In this document: piece by piece, positions 34,196 to 43,060 of the stretch
How positions within the stretch are numbered: the first letter of the stretch is position 1
Layout: the number at the start of each line of letters is the position of its first letter
From: Mycolicibacterium sp. CR10
GTDB taxonomy: Bacteria > Actinomycetota > Actinomycetes > Mycobacteriales > Mycobacteriaceae
Direction of reading: 5' to 3'
DNA length: 64,000 bases
Assembly: GCF_005222675.1 (NCBI RefSeq)
Contig: NZ_STGE01000003.1
Span: 62,001-126,000 of the forward strand
Position numbers and translations under genes: made by a program
The notes under the pieces: generated by a model
Seen by the model: only the letters and a program-made list of their open reading frames with translations
Told to the model about the DNA's origin: nothing
Databases searched by the model: none

Positions 34196-35614
34196 ATGAC
34201 CAGGGTCCCGATTTTGCTGGATGTTAGCGATATTGAGAATGGGGGCAATCAGCCCGGTCATCATGGGGCTGTGGAACTCGTCGATGGCCCAAAATGCGAA
34301 GACGGGTCTTCGCAATGCGAGAGTCTCCCGTGTCCATCAGATCCCGCCGCAAACCTGGAGTTGGGAGTTGCGTCGCATCGGGACTTCCTCCGCGCGGCGC
34401 TGGATTCGTCGGTGGACGCCTATTGGGGGCTTGATGCGGGTGGTCGTGTGTTGGAGTGGAACGTGGCGGCGGTCCAGATGTTCGGTTGGACCCGGGAAGA
34501 AGCGATCGGGCGGCTAGTGACGGAGTTACTTTTTACTCCCGATCAGCGCGAATGGGTTTCACAGGATATGCGGACGTACCGGGACGCCGGCCAATCCCAC
34601 GTGGTCGGTCAGATCTCAACGTTCGCGCTGCTCGGTAAAGACGGCACCGAAGTGCCCGTTGAACTTGTGGTGAATGCAGTCGGCTCCGGGCAGGAACTCA
34701 CCTTCCACGCCTTCGCGCGCAATATGAGCGTATCGGCGGGGTCGTGGCCTACCGAGCGCGGCAGTGAGGCCACGTTCGAAGCAGTGTTCGACAATGCCCC
34801 CATTGGGATTGCTCTCGTCGGTCTCGACGGCACCTTCCAGCGGGTCAACCAGGCGTTGTGCCGGATCACCGGATACCACAGGCAGGAGTTGACCGAGTTG
34901 AGGTTTCAGGACATCACCCATCCCGATGACGTCGACATCGACGTGAACGAGGCCACGCGCCTGTTGCAGGGCGAGACCAGCAGCTATCAGATGGACAAGC
35001 GCTACTACGCCAAGGACGGGCACCTCATTTGGGTTCGTCTGTCGGGTTCGATCGTGCGCGACAAGGATGGTCAGCCGTTGCACTTCATCGCGCACATCGA
35101 GGACATCTCGGCTCGTAAGCGCGACGAGGAGCTCCTTAGGCGCCGGGCAACTCTCGATCCCTTGACCGGGGTGTACAACCGCAGCCGATTCGATGAGGAA
35201 CTTGCCCGCTACACGGCACAGGCCCGCCGCGACGACTACGAGGATGAAGCGGCGGTGTTCATGATTGACGTCGACGGCCTCAAGGACGTCAACGACCAGG
35301 ACGGCCATGCGGCCGGAGATGACTACCTCAAGAGTGTGGCCGAAGTGGTCAGTCGACGGCTGCGCCTTTCTGATGTTTTCGCCCGCGTAGGCGGCGACGA
35401 GTTCGCCGTCCTGTTGCCGCACACTTCCGCCGGCCAGGCCCAGAAACTGGCCCGCGGGATTGTCGACATGGTTAAGGCCAACTCACCTGGAAGCGTCTGC
35501 ATCGGCATCGCCATGCTGCGGCCGGGCCAACTGGATCACGCCCTGGAACGGGCCGACCGAGCCATGTACGAGGCCAAACGAGGAGGCGGAGGCTGCGTCG
35601 GCGGGTCTTCATGA
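34196..35614 (+). CDS. PAS-PAS-GGDEF diguanylate cyclase
   Basis: This is a signalling enzyme of about 472 residues that makes cyclic di-GMP. Two PAS domains (HRDFLRAALDSSVDAYWGLD... and FEAVFDNAPIGIALVGLDG...) precede the cyclase domain, which has DPLTGVYNRSRFDEEL, the intact active site RVGGDEFAVLLP and, five residues before it, an RLSD inhibitory I-site. No EAL domain follows. The open frame begins inside the tRNA gene, so the true start is downstream. I choose ATG 34196 with GAGAGG about 10 nt upstream; GTG 34271 is also possible. No transmembrane segment, so the sensor is probably cytosolic. Confidence 0.9.
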   Translation: MTRVPILLDVSDIENGGNQPGHHGAVELVDGPKCEDGSSQCESLPCPSDPAANLELGVASHRDFLRAALDSSVDAYWGLDAGGRVLEWNVAAVQMFGWTREEAIGRLVTELLFTPDQREWVSQDMRTYRDAGQSHVVGQISTFALLGKDGTEVPVELVVNAVGSGQELTFHAFARNMSVSAGSWPTERGSEATFEAVFDNAPIGIALVGLDGTFQRVNQALCRITGYHRQELTELRFQDITHPDDVDIDVNEATRLLQGETSSYQMDKRYYAKDGHLIWVRLSGSIVRDKDGQPLHFIAHIEDISARKRDEELLRRRATLDPLTGVYNRSRFDEELARYTAQARRDDYEDEAAVFMIDVDGLKDVNDQDGHAAGDDYLKSVAEVVSRRLRLSDVFARVGGDEFAVLLPHTSAGQAQKLARGIVDMVKANSPGSVCIGIAMLRPGQLDHALERADRAMYEAKRGGGGCVGGSS

Positions 35615-35712
35615 CCTCAGGACCTCCTAACCTTGTAGCGGAATAACGTTGCTGCACTTCGGCTCGCGGGCGGTTCCGTCACGACCTCCGCTTCCACGAT
35701 CTGCGTCCGCGG

Positions 35713-36855
35713 TCACGCAGGTTTGACCACCCAGTGGCCCTTCCCCAGCACGCCGATGACGGCGAGGTCGTTGTCGAGTACCACCATGTCGGCGGCCGAG
35801 CCGGCGGTCAGCTCGGGGTTCGGCAGCCCGAGCGCCCGGGCGGGTGTGACCGACGTCTGCGCCACCGCGGCCAGCAACGCCTCGTCCCTCGTCACCCCGC
35901 TGTGGGTGACCGCGAACCGCAGCACCCGGTCCATCGTCGCCGTGCTGCCGGCGATGGTGTCGGTGCCCGCCACCCGGGCCACACCGCCGGCCACGTCCAC
36001 CGCCAACGGTCCGAGGTGGTAGCGGCCGTCGGACATACCGGTCGCGGCCATGGCATCGGTGATCAACGAGATACGTTCAGAGCCAATGGCTTTAGCGACA
36101 AATCGGTAGATCGCGGGATCGATGTGCACCCCGTCGGTGATGAGTTCCACCGTGGTACGCGGGTCTTCGAGAAGCGCCACGATCGGTCCTGGCTCCCGCC
36201 GGTCGATCGGGCGCATCGCATTGAACAGGTGTGTGCCGACCGTCGCACCCGCGTCGATCGCCGCTCGGGTCTGGTCGTACGTCGCCTCGGTGTGCCCGAC
36301 CGCGACCACCACGCCGGACGACGCGAGTTGCTCGATCGCAACCACGGCCCCGGTGCGCTCCGGCGCGATGGTGACCATGCGGATCGTGCCGTCACCGGCG
36401 CGCAGCACCGCGTCGATCTCGGCGGGCTCGGGGTCCCGCATCAGTGACGGCTGGTGGGCACCACAGCGCAGCGGCGACAGCCACGGGCCCTCCAGGTGGA
36501 TCCCGTCGAGTACGCCTGCCTGGACGTCGCGCGCCAGCGCCTCGACCTGCCGCAAGAGTTCGGCGGGGCCGGCGGTGACCAACGACGCGACCAGGGTGGT
36601 GGTGCCGTGTCTGCGGTGCAACTCCACCGCGGTCGCCGTCTCGGCGGGGTCCGCCGCCGAGAAGTTGGCACCGCCGCCGCCGTGCAGGTGGGTGTCGACA
36701 AAGCCCGGAACCACCGTCGCCGCGCCGAGATCCACATCAGGCAGGGCGGGCGCAGGCCCGGCGCCGAGCGCGCGGATCGTGCCGTCGGCGATGTCAATCC
36801 ATCCCGGGCGCAACAGTTCTCGGCCGGTCAGCACGGTGTCGGCGCGCAGCAGCAC
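35713..36855 (-). CDS. nagA: N-acetylglucosamine-6-phosphate deacetylase
   Basis: This 380-residue amidohydrolase converts GlcNAc-6-phosphate to glucosamine-6-phosphate and acetate. Metal and catalytic motifs are DTHLHGGGGANF, IHLEGPWLS, VAVGHTEATYDQ, GTHLFNAMRP and LITDAMAATGMSDG with the catalytic Asp. It starts at the ATG or GTG near 36855, one nucleotide beyond the stop of nagB. With nagB and the PTS IIA gene it forms a leftward operon for GlcNAc use, divergent from the PTS IICB gene. Confidence 0.97.
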   Translation of the reverse strand: MLLRADTVLTGRELLRPGWIDIADGTIRALGAGPAPALPDVDLGAATVVPGFVDTHLHGGGGANFSAADPAETATAVELHRRHGTTTLVASLVTAGPAELLRQVEALARDVQAGVLDGIHLEGPWLSPLRCGAHQPSLMRDPEPAEIDAVLRAGDGTIRMVTIAPERTGAVVAIEQLASSGVVVAVGHTEATYDQTRAAIDAGATVGTHLFNAMRPIDRREPGPIVALLEDPRTTVELITDGVHIDPAIYRFVAKAIGSERISLITDAMAATGMSDGRYHLGPLAVDVAGGVARVAGTDTIAGSTATMDRVLRFAVTHSGVTRDEALLAAVAQTSVTPARALGLPNPELTAGSAADMVVLDNDLAVIGVLGKGHWVVKPA

Positions 36856-36856
36856 C

Positions 36857-37642
36857 TCAGATGCCCTGCCAGTCCGGCTTGCAGCGGTAGGTCTCGCGGT
36901 AGTAGTCGACGAGTTGGAGCCGCCGTGCCGCCGCGTCGTCGAGCAGCACGGTGACGTGCGGGTGGTGCTGCAGCACCGTCGCCGGCCACATGGCGCTCAC
37001 CGCGCCTTCGACGAGGTGGTGCACCGCTTCGGCCTTCCCGCGACCGGTCGCCACCAGGACGATGTGCCGTGCCTCGAGGATGGTGCCCAAACCCTGCGTC
37101 AGGCAGTGCGTCGGCACCGCGTCGACGTCGTCGTCGAAGAACCGGGCGTTGTCGATGCGGGTCTGCCGAGTGAGTGTCTTGATGCGAGTCCGCGAGGCCA
37201 GCGACGACCCGGGCTCGTTGAACGCGATGTGCCCGTCGGTCCCGATGCCGAGAATCTGGAGGTCCACGCCGCCCGCGTCGCGGATCGCTGCCTCATATGC
37301 CGCGCAGGAGGCCGGGATGTCGGCGGCAAGGCCGTCAGGACCCTGCACCGCACCGTCAGCGAAATCGACGCGGGACACGAGCACCGCGTCGATGACGTTG
37401 CGGTAACGCTCCGGGTGATCGGCTGGCAGACCCACGTATTCATCGAGGGTGAAGCCGCGGGCCTGGCGGAATGACAGCTCGCCGGCCTCGTAGCGCGCCG
37501 CCAGTTCGTCGTAGATCATCAGCGGCGAAGAGCCGGTGGCCAACCCGAGAACCGCGTCGGGCTTCCGATTCAGCAAGCCCGCCACCGCATCGGCGGCAAC
37601 CCTGCCGATCTGCGGACGGTCCTGAAGGATAACGACTTCCAT
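36857..37642 (-). CDS. nagB: Glucosamine-6-phosphate deaminase
   Basis: This 261-residue enzyme converts glucosamine-6-phosphate to fructose-6-phosphate and ammonia. It has LGLATGSSPLMIYDEL, FTLDEYVGLPADHPERY (with the catalytic Asp), LGIGTDGHIAFNEPGSS and VATGRGKAEAVHHLVEG. Length is as usual for the family without regulatory extensions. The ATG (37640-37642) overlaps the stop of the PTS IIA gene by one base, and nagA starts one nucleotide after its own stop, so the three are translationally coupled. Confidence 0.97.
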   Translation of the reverse strand: MEVVILQDRPQIGRVAADAVAGLLNRKPDAVLGLATGSSPLMIYDELAARYEAGELSFRQARGFTLDEYVGLPADHPERYRNVIDAVLVSRVDFADGAVQGPDGLAADIPASCAAYEAAIRDAGGVDLQILGIGTDGHIAFNEPGSSLASRTRIKTLTRQTRIDNARFFDDDVDAVPTHCLTQGLGTILEARHIVLVATGRGKAEAVHHLVEGAVSAMWPATVLQHHPHVTVLLDDAAARRLQLVDYYRETYRCKPDWQGI

Positions 37643-38112
37643 CAGCCGGCAGCGGTGAACAGGTCGTCACCCGGAGCCAGCACCGCACCCTCGAGCACGG
37701 CCTCTGACGGAGTGATGTTGTCGGCCTCCCGTTCGTCCATCACGACTACGGGGACAATGGGATTCAGGCCTTTGGCCGCGATCGCGGGCACGTCGTAGGT
37801 GATCACCTTCTGGCCCGCGGTGACGTCGTCGCCCTGCGTGACGTGGGTGGTGAATCCTTCACCGTTCAGCGCGACGGTGTCGAGGCCGAGATGCACCAAC
37901 ACACCGACGTTGTCGGCCGTCATGATGACGTATGCGTGGGGCAGCAGCTTGAGGAGCTTGCCGCTCACCGGGGCCACCGCCTCGACCACTTCCTGCGGCG
38001 GATCCACTGCCGCGCCGTAACCCACCATGCCCGCGGAGAACACCGGGTCGGGGACATCGGATAACGGGACGGCGCGCCCGGCGACCGGGGCGAGGACTGG
38101 CGTTTTGCTCAT
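37642..38112 (-). CDS. PTS IIA component, glucose/GlcNAc type
   Basis: This 156-residue protein is a Crr-like EIIA(Glc). It receives phosphate from HPr and passes it to the IIB domain of the divergent IICB transporter. The fold signature is seen in [21 protein letters not shown] and [18 protein letters not shown], where His accepts the phosphate. ATG 38110-38112 (MSKTPVL) is chosen with GGAGT upstream; the open frame extends 14 codons beyond it. It is the first gene of the leftward IIA-nagB-nagA operon. No HPr or enzyme I gene is in the window. Confidence 0.94.
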   Translation of the reverse strand: MSKTPVLAPVAGRAVPLSDVPDPVFSAGMVGYGAAVDPPQEVVEAVAPVSGKLLKLLPHAYVIMTADNVGVLVHLGLDTVALNGEGFTTHVTQGDDVTAGQKVITYDVPAIAAKGLNPIVPVVVMDEREADNITPSEAVLEGAVLAPGDDLFTAAG

Positions 38113-38130
38113 TGTCGCAACTCCTTTGTC

Positions 38131-38151
38131 CGATCGGATGAAAGCCGATCG
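38131..38151. promoter_or_regulatory. Candidate operator in the divergent nag/PTS promoter
   Basis: A perfect inverted repeat CGATCGG-N7-CCGATCG lies in the 103-nt region between the two divergent GlcNAc gene sets. A second perfect palindrome, CTTGCGCAAG (38174-38183), lies nearby. Either could bind a GlcNAc-responsive repressor; neither matches the DasR consensus. Confidence 0.6.
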
Positions 38152-38215
38152 CACCCAGAATAGGCTTGCCGAACTTGCGCAAGGGCACGAAACCGGCGAG
38201 AGAGAAGGCGAAGCT

Positions 38216-39763
38216 GTGACGACTGATGCCGCGAAAACCCCAGAAGATCAACATAAGTCGGGCATGCGGATCCCGGGATTCGCGCAGCTGCAGCGGCTGG
38301 GCAAGAGCCTCATGCTGCCGATCGCGGTACTGCCCGCTGCGGGCATACTGCTGCGACTGGGGCAGCCAGACCTGCTGGGCCGGATAGAGGTAGCGGTCAT
38401 CGGGCCGTTCTTCAAGGCGATGAGCGCTGCCGGCGACGCCCTGTTCACGAACCTGCCGCTACTCTTCGCCGTCGGCGTCGCTATCGGTTTCTCCAGGAAG
38501 GCCGACGGATCGACCGCGCTGTCCGCGGTGGTCGGTTATCTGGTGGTGCAGGCGGTGTTCAAGACCATGTCGCCGATTGTGCTGGCCGGTCAGGTGGACA
38601 AGGCCGGCGATCAGGCGCAGATCAACTACAGCGTCTTCGCCGGCATCGTCGTCGGTCTGCTCACGGCATGGCTGTTCGACCGCTACCACACCATCGTGTT
38701 GCCTTCCTATCTCGGCTTTTTCGGCGGCAGACGGTTCGTCCCGATCATCGTCTCGCTGGCGTGTCTGTTCCTCGCGTTCGCCATGAGCTACTTCTATCCC
38801 ATCTTTGACGCGGGTCTGACCGGGCTCGGCGAGTTCATCGGCGGGTCGGGAGCTATCGGCGCGTTCGTCTACGGATTCGCCAACCGCATGCTGATTCCGC
38901 TGGGCCTGCACCACATTCCGAATTCCTACATCTGGTTCCTCTACGGCGACTACCAGACTCCGTCGGGCGAGACAGTCACCGGCGAACTCACCCGGTTCGC
39001 CGCCGGCGACCCGACCGGCGGCCATCTGACCGCCGGCTTCTATCCGATCCTGATGTTCGGTCTGCCCGCCGCAGCACTGGCGATGATCCACGCGGCGAAC
39101 AAGAAGCAGCGCAAGGTGGCGGTCGGCATCCTGTCAGCTGCGGCGCTCACCGCGTTCCTGACCGGCATCACCGAGCCGCTGGAGTTCGCGTTCATGTTCG
39201 TGGCGTTCCCGCTGTACGTCATCCACGCGGTGCTGACCGGACTGTCCCTGGCGATCGCCTACCTGCTCGACATCCATCTGGGGTTCTCGTTCTCCGCCGG
39301 ACTGATCGACCTGCTGCTCTACGGCACGGCGCCGGCCGCGAAGAACATTCCGCTGTTGATCGGTATGGGCGTGGTGTTCTTCGTCGTGTACTACCTGCTG
39401 TTTCGGTTCGCCATCACGAAGTTCAACATGCGCACCCCCGGGCGGGAGCCCGAGGCCGAGTTCGAGGCCGAGGAGCGGGCCAACCTGGAGGTGGGCGCCC
39501 AGGGAGCGACGACGACGGTCGCCGCGCCGGCCCAGACGAAGGCCGAGCAACTCATCGCCGCGTTCGGTGGCCGCGACAACCTGGTCAACGTCGACGCCTG
39601 CATCACCCGGCTGCGCATGGAGGTCGCCGACAAGTCCAAGGTCGATCAGGCCCAGCTCAAAGCGCTCGGTGCCGCCGGCGTCATCGAAGTGGGCAACAGC
39701 GTCCAGGCGGTGTTCGGCACCCAGTCAGAGGCGCTGAAGAACGACATCCGCGAGGCGCTGTAG
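38216..39763 (+). CDS. PTS N-acetylglucosamine transporter IICB
   Basis: This 515-residue membrane protein has an IIC domain (about 10-410; multiple helices starting [18 protein letters not shown], with the typical [17 protein letters not shown] loop and [11 protein letters not shown]) and a C-terminal IIB domain (about 435-515) whose phosphorylated Cys is in [13 protein letters not shown]. The pairing with nagA and nagB points to GlcNAc as the substrate, as in NagE, although glucose cannot be excluded from sequence alone. GTG 38216 is chosen, with GAGAGAAGG upstream. It is divergent from the IIA-nagB-nagA operon. Its stop is one nucleotide from that of the convergent secreted-protein gene. 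Confidence 0.94.
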   Translation: MTTDAAKTPEDQHKSGMRIPGFAQLQRLGKSLMLPIAVLPAAGILLRLGQPDLLGRIEVAVIGPFFKAMSAAGDALFTNLPLLFAVGVAIGFSRKADGSTALSAVVGYLVVQAVFKTMSPIVLAGQVDKAGDQAQINYSVFAGIVVGLLTAWLFDRYHTIVLPSYLGFFGGRRFVPIIVSLACLFLAFAMSYFYPIFDAGLTGLGEFIGGSGAIGAFVYGFANRMLIPLGLHHIPNSYIWFLYGDYQTPSGETVTGELTRFAAGDPTGGHLTAGFYPILMFGLPAAALAMIHAANKKQRKVAVGILSAAALTAFLTGITEPLEFAFMFVAFPLYVIHAVLTGLSLAIAYLLDIHLGFSFSAGLIDLLLYGTAPAAKNIPLLIGMGVVFFVVYYLLFRFAITKFNMRTPGREPEAEFEAEERANLEVGAQGATTTVAAPAQTKAEQLIAAFGGRDNLVNVDACITRLRMEVADKSKVDQAQLKALGAAGVIEVGNSVQAVFGTQSEALKNDIREAL

Positions 39764-39764
39764 G

Positions 39765-40181
39765 TCAGCCGACCTTCTGCAGCTGGAACGGGGCCTGGGT
39801 GACGATGCCGCCTGCGCACCCGAAGTTCGAGTCCGACGACACCACGCCACCGAGCGTCGCCGGGTCGATCGACATCGACACGACAGCTGGTTCGTAATGT
39901 CCGTCGCCGCAGGTGAGTCCGCCTGGCTTCGACACCGTGAAAACCCAGCGGCCGCCAGTCAACGTCGTGGGAGTAGTCCAGCCCTGGTTACTGGCGACCG
40001 TGCCGGTGCATCCTGCTGGGCCGCAACTCGTGGCGATGGTCCACACGTTGTACGGATCACCATCGGTGGAGCCGTAGATGCCATTGAGCAGTGGGGGTTG
40101 GGCGACCGCGGTGCCGGCGAGGGCGATACCCGCGATCACGGGCGCGGTCACGGCAGCCAGAGCGCGAAGGACTTTTGCCAT
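39765..40181 (-). CDS. Secreted protein of unknown function
   Basis: This 138-residue protein has a clear signal peptide (MAKVLRALAAVTAPVIAGIALAGTAVAQ, cleaved after AVA). The mature part has four cysteines (SCGPAGC and two more) that could form two disulfides, and a beta-rich, Gly/Thr-rich composition (NGIYGSTDGDPYNVWTIATSC). Similar small exported proteins are common in mycobacteria. ATG 40181 is chosen; a TTG four codons upstream is in frame. It converges with the PTS gene with one nucleotide between the stops. Confidence 0.85.
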   Translation of the reverse strand: MAKVLRALAAVTAPVIAGIALAGTAVAQPPLLNGIYGSTDGDPYNVWTIATSCGPAGCTGTVASNQGWTTPTTLTGGRWVFTVSKPGGLTCGDGHYEPAVVSMSIDPATLGGVVSSDSNFGCAGGIVTQAPFQLQKVG

Positions 40182-40378
40182 AGTGATTCGCAATTTACGG
40201 CCGAGTCAGGCTCGAGGGAGGCAGGCGGGCGGCCTGATCCCCGGTTGTGTCCGTCGTGTCGCCCAACCGAGACTGATTTGGCACGGAACCGCTGCGCCGG
40301 GGCGTGCGGCGACTCGGCAAACGCATCGGGCCGGCATTGACGGCGTCCTCGGGCGCTGAAAGCATTGTGAGATTCGTC

Positions 40379-40398
40379 ATATGACCACCTGGTCATAT
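40379..40398. promoter_or_regulatory. Perfect 20-bp palindrome upstream of the ferritin-like gene
   Basis: The sequence is ATATGACCA-CC-TGGTCATAT, with 9-bp arms, typical of TetR- or GntR-type operators. It covers an in-frame ATG (40381), which supports the next ATG at 40420 as the real start. Confidence 0.75.
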
Positions 40399-40419
40399 CC
40401 GGCAGAGGGACGGCAGCCC

Positions 40420-41520
40420 ATGACCACGAGGGATAAGTACACCGACGTGCCCGCACCGTACTCGTGGGAGGTCCCGAGTGCGGGCGACGCCCGCTTCACC
40501 TGGGAGTACGACGAGGGGCGCGCCCGGCTCCTCTCGCTCTACCAGAAGGGAAAAGACAAGCAGTGGGACGCCCAGTCGCGCATCGACTGGAGCCTCGACG
40601 TCGACCCGATGAACCCGGTCGGGGTTCCCGACGAGTTCATTGGGCTGTTCGGCAGCCCGGCCTGGGAGGCCGCCGACGAAGCGCGCCGCGCCGAAATACG
40701 CCAGCACAACGCGGCCTGGGGGTTCTCGCAGTTCCTGCACGGCGAGCAAGGGGCGATGGTGTGCGCGGCCAAGATCGTCGAGGTGGTCCCGGACATGGAC
40801 GCGAAGTTCTACGCCGCCACCCAGACCATGGACGAGGCCAGGCACGTCGAGGCCTTCTCACGCTTCCTCCAAGAGAAGATCGGTGTGGTCTACCCGATCA
40901 ACTCGAACCTGAGCGCACTGCTGGCCGATACCCTGAACGACTCGCGCTGGGACATGCCCTACCTGGGCATGCAGGTTCTTATCGAAGGGCTCGCCCTCGC
41001 CGCGTTCGGGGTGCAGCGTGATCTCGCGCCTGAGGGCTCGCTGGCCAAGCAACTACTCGCCTATGTCATGCAGGACGAGGCCCGGCACGTCGCGTTCGGC
41101 CGAATCTCGTTGAAGGACTACTACTCCGCGCTGACCGACGCCGAACGGGGCGAGCGGGAGGAGTTCGTCGTCGACGCCTGCTACCTGATGCGTGACCGGT
41201 TCCGCGGCGAGGAGGTCTTCGAAACGCTCGGTCTCAACGTCAAGGAGTGTGCCGAGTGGGTCGACCACTCGCCGGTGATGACTCAGTTCCGCTCGCACCT
41301 GTTCAGCCGCATCGTGCCGATCGTCAAGGACATCGGACTGTGGGGTGACAAGGTGCAGAAGGCCTTCTCGGACATGGGTGTCCTCGACATGGCCGGCTCC
41401 GACATCGAGGCGCTGATGAAGGCCGACGAGGACCAGGCCGACGCGCTGGATAAAGCACACGCCGAGATGGCAGGCCGGGCCCTTGAGGTGGACCAGGTGA
41501 TCGCGGCGGGCGCGAGCTAG
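40420..41520 (+). CDS. Ferritin-like diiron protein (oxygenase-like)
   Basis: This 366-residue protein has a four-helix diiron centre. The first ligand pair is in FLHGEQGAMVCAAKI followed about 30 residues later by MDEARHVEAF; the second is in LIEGLALAAFGVQRDL followed by MQDEARHVAFG. Two E...ExxH sets are the full ligand complement of R2-, AurF- and desaturase-like enzymes, so it is likely catalytic or oxygen-binding, not a storage ferritin. The reaction is unknown. ATG 40420 (MTTRDKYTDV) is chosen, with AGAGGGACGG upstream. It stands alone between a secreted protein and a hydrolase operon. Confidence 0.85.
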   Translation: MTTRDKYTDVPAPYSWEVPSAGDARFTWEYDEGRARLLSLYQKGKDKQWDAQSRIDWSLDVDPMNPVGVPDEFIGLFGSPAWEAADEARRAEIRQHNAAWGFSQFLHGEQGAMVCAAKIVEVVPDMDAKFYAATQTMDEARHVEAFSRFLQEKIGVVYPINSNLSALLADTLNDSRWDMPYLGMQVLIEGLALAAFGVQRDLAPEGSLAKQLLAYVMQDEARHVAFGRISLKDYYSALTDAERGEREEFVVDACYLMRDRFRGEEVFETLGLNVKECAEWVDHSPVMTQFRSHLFSRIVPIVKDIGLWGDKVQKAFSDMGVLDMAGSDIEALMKADEDQADALDKAHAEMAGRALEVDQVIAAGAS

Positions 41521-41651
41521 CTGTACTGACCTGAGAGGTTAGGTACGGCGTGGCGTGCTTTCCCGGCGGATAGGAAACCGTTGCCACTCGGTGGTGAAAT
41601 CTGGCGCGAGGACCATTACGGAGCCACTACCGAATCCGTGACTATTTCGTC

Positions 41652-42707
41652 ATGGCTACCGCAACCTCGACACAGCGCACCCCGACGGACGCACCACGCG
41701 TCCTGCGGAGCCACCCCCGCGCGGAATGCACCGAACGTCGGCACCTCGTTTCCACAGAACGGATCGTCACCGTCCGCGACGGCGTGCAGTTGGCAGTGCG
41801 GGACCAGCGACCCGCCCATGCCGAGGCCACCGTCGTCCTCCTGCACGGTCTGTGCCTCGAGAAGGAATCCTGGGCCGGCCAGATCCGTCACCTCACCAGG
41901 CAGTGGGGCGACCGGATCCGGATCATCAGCTACGACCACCGCGGCCATGGCAGGTCGGGTTCGGCCCCGAAGCGGACGTACACGGTCGCGCAACTCGCCG
42001 AAGACCTCGCCGATGTCCTGACAGCCCTTCACGTGACCGGCCCGCTCACCCTCGCGGGACACTCGATGGGCGGGATGGTCGCGCTCGCCTACCTTGGCCG
42101 ACCTGCGGCTGACCGGCCCGTGGAGCCGAGCGGGCTGGTCCTCGCTGCGACGGCTGCCGGCCGGCTCGCCGAACGCGGCGTCGCCCGACTGCTGGCCAGT
42201 CCCGCCACAGACGTGCTGTGCGGGCTCGCCGCCGTCACGCCGCAGCGTGCCATTCATCTGTTCACCAAGCCCGTGTGCGCCACCCTGGCGCGCCAGTTCG
42301 GCGCCCAGGGACGCTCGACATTGTCGAGCCTGATTTCGTCGGCACTGGCCGCAACGACGTCTCTCGACACCGCCATCGGGTTCCTGCCCGGCCTACGGTC
42401 CTTCGACCAAACCTCGACGCTCGGTGCGGTCCGCGCCGAGACGATCGTCCTCAGCGGCGGGGCCGACCTTCTCACCCCACCGTCGCACGCTCAGGAGATG
42501 GCCGCCGCCATCCCCGGCGCCGCACACCTGCACCTCCCCACGGCCGGGCACATGCTGCTTCATGAGGCCGCGCACGCCGTCACAGATGCCATCAGCCGCA
42601 CGATCGCCACGCGCATCGACGCCCGCCCGCAAATCACGTCGACGGTTCACAGTGGGCACGCGGCACTTGACCCTCCCCTCGGGGGAGACCCCACTGTGGC
42701 GGCATGA
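41652..42707 (+). CDS. Alpha/beta-fold hydrolase
   Basis: This 351-residue hydrolase has VVLLHGLCLEKESW (oxyanion region), the nucleophile elbow LAGHSMGGMVALAY, the acid GGADLLTPP and the catalytic His in TAGHMLLHE. No signal peptide is seen; the first 35 residues are polar. The substrate cannot be named. Its stop overlaps the start of the NTF2-like gene by four bases (ATGA), and an SDR gene follows, so the three form one operon, perhaps for a small hydrophobic metabolite. Confidence 0.88.
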   Translation: MATATSTQRTPTDAPRVLRSHPRAECTERRHLVSTERIVTVRDGVQLAVRDQRPAHAEATVVLLHGLCLEKESWAGQIRHLTRQWGDRIRIISYDHRGHGRSGSAPKRTYTVAQLAEDLADVLTALHVTGPLTLAGHSMGGMVALAYLGRPAADRPVEPSGLVLAATAAGRLAERGVARLLASPATDVLCGLAAVTPQRAIHLFTKPVCATLARQFGAQGRSTLSSLISSALAATTSLDTAIGFLPGLRSFDQTSTLGAVRAETIVLSGGADLLTPPSHAQEMAAAIPGAAHLHLPTAGHMLLHEAAHAVTDAISRTIATRIDARPQITSTVHSGHAALDPPLGGDPTVAA

Positions 42708-43057
42708 CAGCGATCAACAACACCACATGGAACACACTGCCGGCGGTGGTGACGACGTACCTGACTGCGCACCGGGTTCGTGACGTGGCCACGGCCATCA
42801 AGTCCTTCACCGCCGACGCCGAGGTCACCGATGAGGGCCAGACCTTCCGCGGACGCGAGGCGATCGGGAACTGGTTGGGCAGTGCTGGCGGCGAGTACAC
42901 CTTCACCACCGAGTTCACCGGCGCCACCGTGACGGATGCGGCGCACATCGACGTCGTCCAGCGGCTGGAGGGCGACTTCCCGGGTGGCGTGGCCGATCTG
43001 CACTATCGGTTCACGCTGGACGGCGACGCGATCAGCCGACTGGTGATCGAGCCCTGA
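42704..43057 (+). CDS. NTF2/SnoaL-like protein
   Basis: This 117-residue protein has the NTF2-like fold pattern: a helix with HRVRDVATAIKSFTADAEVTDEG, then FRGREAIGNWL, and strands EYTFTTEFTGATVTDAAHIDVVQ and LHYRFTLDGDAISRLVIEP. Similar proteins are isomerases, cyclases or binding proteins in many pathways. It is translated from an ATG overlapping the hydrolase stop and is followed by the SDR gene after 3 nt. Confidence 0.85.
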   Translation: MTAINNTTWNTLPAVVTTYLTAHRVRDVATAIKSFTADAEVTDEGQTFRGREAIGNWLGSAGGEYTFTTEFTGATVTDAAHIDVVQRLEGDFPGGVADLHYRFTLDGDAISRLVIEP

Positions 43058-43060
43058 CCG

